Below, in pieces: positions 1 through 11,800 of a DNA stretch of 64,000 nt (positions are counted from its first letter, which is position 1; each line of letters starts with the position of its first letter). The translations under genes were made by a program, and so were the position numbers. Source of the stretch: Sipunculus nudus (lineage: Eukaryota > Annelida > Sipuncula > Golfingiida > Sipunculidae); the NCBI GenBank assembly GCA_026874595.1, contig CM049306.1, forward strand, positions 37,466,019 to 37,530,018, written 5' to 3'. Under the pieces are notes generated by a model that saw only the letters and a program-made list of their open reading frames with translations, searched no databases and had not been told where the DNA came from.

Positions 1-578
1 CGTGAGTAAGATCACTTTATTTATCCTGGCCCAGCTTGAGGGGCCTTAACTTGGATCAAGGAGTCTCCTAAGATAGGACGCTCACTTATTAATTCTAGCC
101 TGCAGAGCTGACCTGGGATGTGACCGTGACAATATTTTTTCTTGGCCTATATATATTAATATTTTTCATACTCTTGTGTAACAAAGAAATGACAAAGTTC
201 AATCAGAACCCCGATGGAAGTACACATGTGGTCTCTGGCTTCTTTCTTAATAATACTTATATTTGTTTGCTATGTATAGATCATATAAAAAAAAACTTCA
301 TGAAAAAGAGGACACTATATATATATAGCCTTTTTCCCAGATAAGCAAAACTTTCTTAACTCCCACCATATAGGCCTATTATGCGATAGTTATTTTTCTT
401 TAATTTTGCTACACATTTTGTCTTTTAATAGTAAATGATAATTATTTAATTTCAATCCATTTAATACTTAAAATTATATTGTCAATACCTACATCCCTCG
501 CGCAAAAATTACGTCTCCAGCCTCCCCCCCCCCCCCCCGGGGGATATGCTGCATTTATAGATATAGATTACGAGTTGG

Positions 579-579
<1 letters not shown>

Positions 580-625
<46 letters not shown>
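580..625. repeat. (AT)n microsatellite
   Basis: An uninterrupted AT dinucleotide run of about 45 bp lies upstream of exon 1. Confidence 0.95.
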
Positions 626-628
<3 letters not shown>

Positions 629-1627
629 TTCATAACTGGTCTTATATGATTTAAAACATTTTCTTCGGTTAATTTTAAAGTCAGTTTTTCTGCCACCTAG
701 TCTTCTGTACGTGTAATGTCAGTCTTTAATTCTAATGTTCTCCAGTTTAATGTATAGAAAAAAATAAGCTGTCTTGGATGAAGATTTCTTTTTTTACTTA
801 TATTTTAATTGGGACTTCTGTTCACACATCAAGGAATTAACCCTGAAGTGTCCACGGTCAAACTCCAGAAAGAAGGCCGAAGGAAAAATAAAAAGCACAA
901 GGGTTAAGTCGAATACAATTGGTAACCCGGTTAATCAATTTCAACATACCTCACTGTATATATCAGCACTAATTGTGATGGTGGCTTGATAAAAAACCCT
1001 GTATTATCGCCAAGAAAATCTTCGCATTATACAGTCTATAATCATAAAAACGGTGCCTAAAGGTAAATTGTTTGCATGTATTTTATCGTCAAAGCCAAGT
1101 GGGTCATTATTTTTAAATTTGCACCGACCATGCACTTGTAATACAGTTATTCGCGGAATGTAAATACAGCTACAGACCCGCCTTTGTTCTCAAACTCAGA
1201 TCGAGGTGGAGCTCCGGCAGCAAGCATTATTTTGCATAAATTCAACTTAGGTCAGAAATACTAGATTTTTATATAGTTAGTGCATGATTAATAAAATCAC
1301 TGAATTAGTGCAACTCCCTCGTAATACAGAGGTCTGATTAACCGTGGTCCCATGCACTTGAGCAAACCTGGAAAAACATGCAAAGCTTGTGAAGTTGTAA
1401 GCCATATATGTTGATGGCTGGGGTATTTTACTATTTTATAATTTACTTTTTTATTTTTTGGTTAATTCGAGATCTAGCCTTGGGTTTCTTCTTATGTTGT
1501 ATATTTCTGTTAGGATCACATATGTATGTTGGAGAAACTGGGAACGTGTAAAAAACTATTTATAATCAGGTATGTGTAAAACTACACAGCAGTATTAAAA
1601 GTGATCCTCTGGCTCTGGAAGGAGTTG

Positions 1628-1629
<2 letters not shown>

Positions 1630-1722
<93 letters not shown>
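1630..1722. repeat. long (TA)n microsatellite
   Basis: A perfect TA run of about 93 bp, self-complementary, ends about 200 bp before exon 1. Poly-YI open frames on both strands here are artefacts of the repeat. Confidence 0.95.
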
Positions 1723-1726
<4 letters not shown>

Positions 1727-1931
1727 GAGTTCAGGACTTCAGTCTGCATGTCTTTAACATCATTGTTTCTTAAGGACCTCATCAGAAACAAACTGGGGCC
1801 CCAGTGTATTTTACCAAAGTGTATGATGAAATGTATGGTAAAACATAACTGTGATGTACAAGAATATACTGTTAAAAATTAAATACAAGAAATGAACTAT
1901 TCCTTATACTCTCTTATTGCCTTTGCAGACT

Positions 1932-2048
1932 ATGGGCACTAAAAAGCGCAAGGCGAGCCAGAGCGTGGCCAATGATGACTCAGAAGCCTCTAATTCCGGA
2001 CCGATTACAAACAAGCGCCGCAGGAAGCCTGTTGTACAGTATGACCCA
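1932..2048 (+). CDS. PBRM1: PBRM1 exon 1: start codon and basic N-terminal tail
   Basis: The exon follows the acceptor ctttgcag (1921-1928), with three untranslated bases before ATG 1932. It encodes 39 residues beginning MGTKKRKASQ, with the basic clusters KKRK and NKRRRK, probably nuclear localisation signals, as in the PBRM1 N-terminus. The donor CCA|GTCAGT at 2049 was chosen because it leaves phase 0 and joins to exon 2 with exactly the spacing of the vertebrate protein (D-P then the first helix of BD1). Read-through beyond 2048 gives a non-homologous tail ending at 2129. An in-frame TTG at 1917 lies in the intron side and is not the start. Confidence 0.88.
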
Positions 2049-5000
2049 GTCAGTGGATTGGGTCTTTCTTGCTTTAATAGAACTAGTCTCCAAAGTCAAG
2101 CACAAATTTCCAACCATGGCCTTTACTAGCAAATCCTCCTGCCTCAGGGCTCGACATTTACAGTTAACAACTTGTTCAAGCAAGTAAATTTTCTGAGAAA
2201 ATTGTGGTAGGGTAACCAGAAATTATCTACTTGTCCAGCTGGGCAAGGGAATAAAAAAAATCTTTGATTAAAGACCTAAAAGAAATGTTCTTTGTGTCCA
2301 GATTTAAGAGGATCAGAATTAGACTGATAAAGGAGGTTTTCTTCTGTCAGTCATTCTCTTCTTTGAGAAGTGAAATTATTTTGAAAATACATTTTTACCA
2401 AAATTACCTGTATATTTGTCTATAAAAATTCTAAAGAGAAATATAATTAACAGTAAAATATGCAACACAATCATGTGAAACACTTTGTATGTGTAATCAC
2501 GATCAAAAATTTTTTGTAGGGCAAGTGAAAGTTCATACTAGATGTTATTTGCCTGACGGTCAAGCCCTGTTTGTGCAGGAATATCCTGTGCTCAAAACTG
2601 AGCCAGTATCTTTGATATCCATAGGATATTTCATGGTCTTCTAGGAGATTTCTGCTTGGCTTTGGTCCAGTTTTGCATGTAAAGCATGAAGACCAGAGCT
2701 CTCCCTGTAGTGGGAGGTGGAAGAATCAGCATTATATTGACATCAGATAGTTGTGTCTGTGTCAGTTAATGCTAAGGAATACATAATCTTCAATAGTTTA
2801 TATAAAGTCCAGTCATGTAATATTCTCAGTCAGCTACTTACCGTACTCTCATTAGTAATATTACATATCTTGTAACATTTTCATGGAATTGAAATAGGTG
2901 ACACTTGCAGGAGTCATAATGACTCATATCTTAAAATATTTTTTAAATGTGTATAATTACCCATTTTACTTCCAGAATTGGGGTCTTTGTACTGTATTAT
3001 TGAATAGCCCCCCCCCCCTCTTGAATTCCACTGGACCCATTTTTTGGTAACATGGGACACATTTGTTTTACTCCCTGTCAAATTCTCCTAGAAACCCACC
3101 AGGTTTCCTTGGGTCTGTTAGCTATGAAATCATGTCCTGTTGAGCATTTTATATTGAACTGGTAAGCCTGAGTTGAATTCATGACACAGTTTGCATTTTT
3201 ATTAGAATAATAAGCCTGACTTATGACACAAGTTATATAGGAAAATGCATTGCAGTGGCCATCCATCCTATTGCAACACTATTGTTGTGACAGCTGGTAA
3301 TCTTAACATTAGTCTATATGTTTGATGAAATTACACAAAAGAATATATTTGAAATAAAAAATCAAGGCATAAATCCATCTCTACAGGAAACATTTCCATT
3401 GACATAAGATAATTTTGGGTTCACAAGGCCAGAAATTCAACAAAAAAAGGTATTTCCAATATGCCAAATTACAAAAAATTTTTTCACATTTTAGATGTTT
3501 TGTTAGAAGGAACACAACCATATCTAATGATTGGTCTGGTTTTTTTTTTAAGTAACAGCATACCTGTAGATCATGAGGCATTGACAATGATGAATATTTT
3601 TGCACCCTCTTTAAGTCTCACAGTGCAGTTCTTTTCATCATTTAGCTTGGCACTCTGACATTTTGATAGGCTTTCTTATGTCTGAGGGGCAAAATGGTGC
3701 TAGGGTCTGACACTTTGTGCCCTGATTAAGCTTGTCTGTTGTTTGATTCTTATTAATCTTAAGATGCACAGCACTCTCAGTCGGAATTAACTTACTTTAA
3801 AAGATTAAACTTTCTTATTTGTTGTATAATTTCCTAATTCATTGCTGAGATAATGAATGGATAGCCTGTACTTAACCAGCTTACTGTTTATATGTAGGTC
3901 TTAATAAGAGGTCATAAGCATTCAGTGAGTTGTTTTTAAATTTAGAATAACAACGTATAATCAGAGTAGCAAATCAACGTGTAATTACTTGGGAATTAAC
4001 ACTGTATTAGTCATTTGATGAAGAGAGCTCTGCAACTGATTAATCCTGTACTGATTAGGGCAAAGTAGTCTTAAGTCTCTTAACTGTATAATTGTACTGA
4101 CTCTTTTGATCAGGTGGGGGTTCTACTGAGGATCCATCACTTCTCATCAGTGCATGATTGTAGCCGTATCAGATGGTCTGATTGTAGCTGTTACAGATGG
4201 TCTGTAGCTGTATCAGATGGTCTGATTGTAGCTGTAACAGAGGGTCTGATTGTAGCTGTAACGAATGGTCTGATTGTAGCTGTAACAGATGGTCTGACTG
4301 TAACTGTAACAGATGGTCTGATTGTAGCTATAACAGATGGTCTTATTGTAGCTGTAACAGATGGTCTAATTTTAGTTGTAACAGGTGGTTTGACTGTTGT
4401 TGTAACACTAACATATGGTTGATTGCAGTTATAACAAATGGTCTGATTGTAGCTGTAACAGATGGCCTGGTTGTAGCTGCAACAGATGGTCTGGTTGTAG
4501 TTTTTACAGATGGCCTGATTGTAGCTGTTACAGATGGCCTGATTGTAGCTGTAACAGATGGTGTGACTGTATTTGTAATAGATGGTCTGCTGAAACACTG
4601 GTGTTTTGGACACACGTGATGAATTATCATGAAACACCTACCTTTTTCAGAATTAGTTTTAAGTCATATACTGACACAAACTGATAGATAATCACCCGCT
4701 AAGATATTTATAATTACCTGACAGTGTCATATAATTAAGGAAAATGTATTGAAACATGTTTATTCACTCCTGTGTTTTAGGGAATTCACTGACTAACACT
4801 GCAGCCAGTAATGCTGCCACCTAGTGACTCCAGCAGATTTCAAGTGTATTGTATGGAAATTTTGTTTGAGTTTTAGCAAAAGTTTCCTTAAATTTTATAT
4901 AAGTTTTTATTAAATGCTTGGAACCCTGTACTGGATGGTTATTCAAATTATGGTCATATTTGTCTTCTAATTATAATTAATATGTCATCACATGTACCAA

Positions 5001-5798
5001 AAACATAGGTGTTTTAATGGACTTGTAGCAAGTGATGTTGTGTTGGTAATAAGCACAAAATTTCAAATGTGTGAGGTTTCCGTATAACAGTAAATATTCA
5101 CTAACATGAAATTCTCCTGAAATTAGTAAAGAAAACCTCAGTTGTGAAAATTACACAAAAGCAATTATCTGACCAGAGCAATACTAAAAAATTACGTATT
5201 TGTGTAGGGAGGTGGAAAGTTCCTGTGAAAAAGGCAGTTAGTGAAATGATTTAATTGTACATTGTTTGAGAGTACCTGCAGAGGGAAGTGAACAGGATAC
5301 TGATGCCTTTTTGCTTATTCATTATTTGTTTTTACATCTCTTGGATGAAGTATGCACTTTATTTTTTATTTTCATTTATATGAATACCAAGATGAATAAT
5401 ATTAAAATATATTTATGAATTCAATCTTTATTTTACATTAGAAACCACATATATTATGCAGATTCAGCCAAGATCAGCATAGAATAATCAGATATATATA
5501 CACCGCTGTATATTTTATTGTGCAAATTGGTTTGTATCTGATACACAGAACTTGAGAAGTAAGACCCACCTTCTGTGCTTATAGGCTGAGATATGTCAGG
5601 AGTTGTATGAGACACTGAGGAATCACAAATCTGATGACGGGCGTCTTGTTTGCGAGTCCTTTATCAGGGCACCTAAAAGAAGGTAGGTGCTGCTGGGAAT
5701 TTGACATATCTCTGCACCTGTCTTGATTGTGTACCACTCAAACATTATATTCATTGTAACACAGAGCTTATAACAAAAAATATACTTTAATAACATAA

Positions 5799-5873
<75 letters not shown>

Positions 5874-8800
5874 AAAATTACAATTGATAAGTAATTGTAT
5901 TTTAGGTCCATTGAAAAAAATCTGTATTTTAAAAACAGGGTTGTATTATGGTATGGGCAGTGTTTGTCCATCTTTTAATTTTAGTGTCACCATGAAGACT
6001 TCTTAGGGATTGGATGGATTTTCACAAAATTCATTTTAAATATGTACCAATAGATGATCTCCCCTGAGTTTGATTTCTGGAAAAATCTTCACATTTTATG
6101 AGGTTTTGGTGGCACATAATGACTTATAACAAATTTTGATGGCTATTCAATTTTTCATGATACTTACTAAATATTTACCAATAAAGTGGCCTGAAATCAG
6201 ATTTTGACAAAAAAAAATTGAATCCCTTAAGATGCCAAGGCAGTGACACACAAATGACTATATAACAAGTTAATGCACATCAGCAAACCTAAAGGGCTGT
6301 GATAATGACATTACCTGAGCCTAGGAACCCATGTACCACACATACTGACCTGCTCAGGAACCTAAAGGACAGTACAGGCTCTTAAGAGCTGGGACTACAT
6401 AATCCCAGTCAACTAGAAATCATGCATCACTCACACCTGAACATTTCCAAGAGTCAAGAACAGCCCAGTAACTACACCATCCTTGTCACTATAGTTGTTA
6501 TAAATTTCATAGTCACAAATTTTGACAAATTTGGTTTCAAGCAAAACATTGTTTTCAGCTGGCAGTTAAAACCAGTTTATTATCCTGTTGCTTAAACTTC
6601 TCCTCACCCTGCCTAGAAAATGCAAACCTTACTTGTTACAGAAAGTGAAGAGGCACAATGGGCATTATTAGCATTGACTAAATTCACTAAAATGACTATA
6701 ATTTCTTAAATTAATAAATGCTTGTATTTAAGGTAGCTTTTGATTTATTAAGATTATTGTCTCTTGTTAAAATACAATATATTTTGATAATTTAATCTGC
6801 AATTTCTGCCCTGCAGATAGACCTTTCTGCCTGATCAAATATAATTTGAGGTATGATTATTATTCTTTTAGGACTGTTAGTAAATGTTAATTTTGGTTGA
6901 AATACTATTTCTGCCGAAATGATGGCAGAAGCCTATTTCTTCCCTGCCAACAGAAACTTATTTCTGCCATGGCAGAACCTGGCAATGGCAGAAACTTGCC
7001 AACCCTGTTTTTCTGTATTTAGGACTGAGCCAGAGTATTATGAGAAGATCAGTACTCCAATTGACTTTCTAAAGATCCAGCACAAGCTCAAGTCTGATGA
7101 ATATGATGATATTGATCAGTTCACTGCAGACATCAAACTGCTTCTGGACAATGCTAAGACTTTCTACAAGGTAAGTAGTTTGTAACAACCATACGGTATT
7201 AGGGGAAGTAGGCAAATTCATTGAAAAAATGGCTCAAATCAAGGAAAAGTAAGGAAAAGAGGCTGTTAAGAGAATTTTTTCAGTTAAAGATCACTTTTTT
7301 CTTCATAATTATGAATTGTCTGCTTTAAATATATATTTAAAGTTTTATAGTTCAATTTTAAAGTATATTATGACAAGAAGAGTAGCAGGCATGGATTAAG
7401 TACACATACTTTTACACTTGTTAGCACCCTGAAAAAAAGTGTAGTTGTACTTGTACTTGTCAGATTGTACTTGAGTTACTTGTATCAAAAAGTACAAAAT
7501 CCCTGAACTGTACTCAAAGCATGATTCATAATGCATGCAATTTTGTTGATTGATTAAAGTATACATAAAAGTGGGTATCTATACAGTTAAGGGATAAAAC
7601 ACTTGGCTGTCTCCAATGGTGACCTGGATTTGATCCCTGGCATGAGAGAGTGAGAGTGGGTTGCTATGGCTGTTCTTTTCCAGTGGTTTTCTTTGGTTTC
7701 TCCAGTTTCCTACACCCCTGGACACTACTAAATACCGCCATCTGAGCCATGGAGAGTGCCTTAATTAGTTGTTATATCTGTTGTACAATCCATATAGAAT
7801 AAATACAATTTATACAAGTGAAACAGACTATCCGTATGGTATGTATTGCTTATAATCATGCAAGTTTTGAAATATTTACATAAATAAATTTCAGAAAACC
7901 TCCCAGGAGTACCAGGATGCATGTGAGCTGTGGGAGCTGTACCAGGAGACCAAACAGGTGTTGCTGTCAGAGGTGTTTGGTGACACTCCAGAACCAGCCA
8001 ATCAGGCAAGTCTATCACAGGAGCAGGTTGGACTGCTACATGATGGGCAGGAGGAGGCGGGGCCAAGCATAGAGTTCTGCCTGCCACTAGAGGGCAGTGA
8101 GGTAGGTCTGAGGCATGGGCTGCAGACCACTTTTTGATATGTGGATTTGCAGGAGCTTGCTTGAAGTAGTGTGCATCAGTATTCTCTGTAATGATAGCCT
8201 GTTTGATGTCAGTTGTACAGATCTGTCAGATTTTGGCATGCTCTAATGCATACATCTACCTAGCAGCTTATCAGAAACTTTCTATAAAGCTGTTACCTTC
8301 AGATTTTTTAAACCTGCTTTAATAGATGTGATAAATTTTGGTGCTTTGTGTATTGTGTACCATTAAGCAAGACCTTGTTTTGCTCCACTTTTAAACTGCA
8401 TCATCTTCCATTGGATGAACTTCATTTTGATTACTTGGAGTGTTGCCTTGTGCTAGGCGTAAGGCAGATTAAAAATAGATCTTATATTCAACCATGCTTC
8501 ATGAGAAATGTCAAGATTATTTTTTTTACTACATTTTAAGTACCACATCCACTTTTTGATTTAAATATTTAACTCTGAATAATAACAAGTAAGTCAGATC
8601 AGGACCATCAGGCAACATGAAATAAAGGTAAGGCCATTAATGTTGGAGTTAACCCTTTATACTAATACAATTTGTTCACTCCTTACATAGCACTCACACT
8701 GCAGTTGTTTCAGATCTCTTTCTTTCAACCGCTGCTTTGTTAAGCACATTTTTCAGGGTCTCAACACCAGCGCTGGCACAGAGCCAAGAATACAAGCCAG

Positions 8801-11800
8801 GGAGAGCAGGGTGTCGCAGGTTTAAAACGTGTTAGATGTACAATGCAATACCACGCTCTCATTGGTCTGATTACAACTTTTTGCTCTGTGCGCACCCTGG
8901 TGGTGAAACCCGGAGAATTTTGCTATACAAAGCAGTGGTTAAAACCAAGGAGATACATAATGACTGCAGTGTCTAACTGCTGCCTGAGGAGTGTAACTAA
9001 TATGTAGTGGAGAACTAGCCCAGAACTGGATTCTTATGGTTTGAGTGACCCTTGAGCTTAACATTTGGCTGTAGTAGCCTACAGTCACCAGGCATTGTGT
9101 GCAAGTTCCATTCAAGGGGCCCATACCTGACATTTAATAACAAAAGATTACCCCTTGAAACCTTGATAAAAATAAGCCAAAAGCACAGGTCCAACAGTAC
9201 ACAGATTTTCCGTTTGTTTTTATGAACATGTTTATAACTCCAGGTGGGGGGGAGGGTGCACTTGTGGTAAAGTGGCTGCTGGTGGCAAATCAGATGCATC
9301 AGAGTTTTGCAAGTGACATTTTGCAACTAGTGACCTTTCAACTTCCAGCACATATGAGCAATCAACCACCTTCAGTTACATGGTTTATCTGTTTGTCAAC
9401 TTGGACGCATGTGTTGCGTTTCTAACAGCTTGTAGATAAACAATCTCAAGATGTAGCAGGCCAGGAGGGCCATTGAAGTGAATTAAAGAACCATTTGGAC
9501 AGGCTGCAATACAAACCAAAAGTCAGAACCCTGTTTTGAACTATTAAAGTTCCATCGTTTTATGTTTTTGATACTTACTCTTGGTTTATGTTGCATTCTA
9601 CAAATTATACTTACAGACCAAAATTGGTGTTTTGCTTAAATTCTCTCATTAAACTTTACTTATTATATTTCCGTGCATAATACCAGTGGAGGTTCTTGAT
9701 TACTGTAACAGAAGGATAAAGTTTATGACCATTGCTCTTAAACAGACATTCATAGCCTTTGTTATGCTGTCAAATGATAAAATTGTTTTAAGGCTGTCCA
9801 AAGCCATAAATCCGTCTGGTCTAGAAATCTGTAGTAATCTTTTTAATGGAACTAGCAGTATTCCCATACCTACGACATGCAAACTATGACATCAAGGTTA
9901 TGGTGTGTATGCAAAATGGCAGCCCCCATGAAGAGTTTTGAGAAACTGGGAGAAATTAACCTGCCAGAGTTTGATAAAGGTGGGGCCTGTGACCCAAAAG
10001 TACTCCAGTGGCATTGTCCAGGAGAGAATCTATCTGTGCAGAGGGGCCAGTAGCAAGGGGATGTGTTTTGGCAAAGTTTAAAGCAGATTAACACTTTTTT
10101 ATTACCACGCCTAGGTCCATAAATTATTGTAGGATTATAGCACATAACCAGTAATTAAACCATGTTTTAGTGACATGAATCAGCCCCCCCACACACACAC
10201 TTTTGTTTCTGCTTGGGATTCAGACTCAGTACTAGTCATGAACTTGGTGGTAGTCTTCTTCCTTTATAGAGTAGAATATTAGTAGAAGGCAGTGAGGACA
10301 TTTGTTATTTAACCAAATGAGTAATAATTTTAACCTATCATTGTAGAACATTGCAGAAGGTATTACATCACACTCATGTTTGCTCCATGACTACTTTTTA
10401 TGTGAATCACTTTTAATGTGACTTATCTCACATTATTCAGGAAAATATTTTTTTGCCATATTTGTTTATTTATAAAAAAAAAACATTTTATGTTTGTGTA
10501 ATTATGTAGATAACTGGTAAATGAATTGGTATTTCAATATTTGTAAAGTAAAAGCAGAAAATCAGGGTTTGATTATTAAAAAGTGCATGTTAGTAAAACA
10601 GAAATATAAAACATTTGGTGCAGATATTTGTTGAGTTGGCGTGTTAAAAAGGGGGCTAATATTTGCCTGGGTGCAGAAAAAAATTGTATTCATCTTTACA
10701 GGTGGACATAGATGTTTAAATTGTGAACTAAATTTTACACATGGGCACAGATTGTCTACTTGTGTTTCCGTTTTTACATTTTGGCACAGACGGTTAAATT
10801 GTGTATTAAATTTAACAGATGGGCACAGATGGTAAACTTATGTATTAATTTTTACAGATGGGCACAGATGGTTTACTTGTGTATAAGTTTTTACAGATGG
10901 AGACAGATGGTTAACGTGTGTATTTAACTTTACAGATGGGCACAGATGGTTAACTTGTGAATTAATTTTTACAGGTGGGCACAGACGAAGGTACTAAAGA
11001 TGTGGAGGAGTCTGATGATAACCAAAGTACGACGGGCGGAGGAGATGATGTGGAGCTTATGTTAGAGGAGATGTTCTCTACCGTTGTGCTGGCTAAAGAT
11101 GGAGACCGCAGCATATCTGAGCTATTTAAACTGCTGCCGCCAAGAAATGTAAGTTTAAATGTAGCCAACTTGATTCAGTGTTCCCACAGGTTAAGATGAT
11201 TAATTAAAATTCCTTTAAAATCCCTGAAAAATATTAATATAGATTTTCAAGGCCTTTAAAGTGTTGGAGTTAATTTTTAATAAAATTTCTTCTTGAAGAG
11301 TTTGAATTTCAGTCTACTGGCTAATAACGACAACCAAGAAAAGGACCAATCTATAATATCAGTCTCTTTAATTGCACTTATACCCTCCCTGCTTTATTAT
11401 AATCTTGTATGATTTGTCAGTAGACCAGACTTAGGTTAGAAATGAATTTGTAACAAGGACCACAGAGAGAACAAGAGAGAATTAGTTTTAGTCAGTGGGG
11501 AGGTAAGTAGAATCAAGGAATAGCCTGTTGGTTAAGACCGAGCTCTGAGCTGAAGGTCCTTGATTCAGACCACACCAAAGCGAAGACAGCTTAAAATATG
11601 GGATCATAAATCAGATAACATTGTGTTTTAAACAATCTGGTTACTATAATTTAAGGCCACAAACTCTCGTTTCAAGGCCTGTCACACTGTGCTTGTTGCA
11701 GAAATTACCTACATATTATCAGGTGATCAAAGAACCCCGGGATCTCAAGGCCATCGCCATTAAAATCCAGGAAGGGAGCTACAAGACTCTGGAAGAACTA

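Larger units (their letters stand above)
1..1928. other. upstream or 5' intronic DNA
   Basis: No coding exon is visible. The stretch holds a C/G run (524-543), (AT)n at about 580-625 and a long (TA)n at about 1630-1722. It is either promoter-side DNA or the intron between an unseen 5'UTR exon and exon 1, because exon 1 begins just after an AG acceptor (ctttgcag, 1921-1928). A slightly CpG-richer patch at about 1150-1250, followed by a CTTAG|GTCAGA-like donor, could be an untranslated exon, but this is weak. Confidence 0.5.
8102..10974. other. intron 4
   Basis: A 2.9-kb intron with a fold-back element (8727-8940), one copy of a dispersed repeat (about 9230-9460), and an eight-unit 39-bp array running into the acceptor of exon 5. 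No gene is seen. Confidence 0.75.

Noticed and set aside
1582-1882. Open frames on both strands through (TA)n, poly Tyr-Ile
   Set aside because: Pure dinucleotide repeat translation; no coding features.
7591-7645. tRNA gene
   Set aside because: A- and B-box-like words exist but no acceptor stem or anticodon arm; better explained as a SINE.
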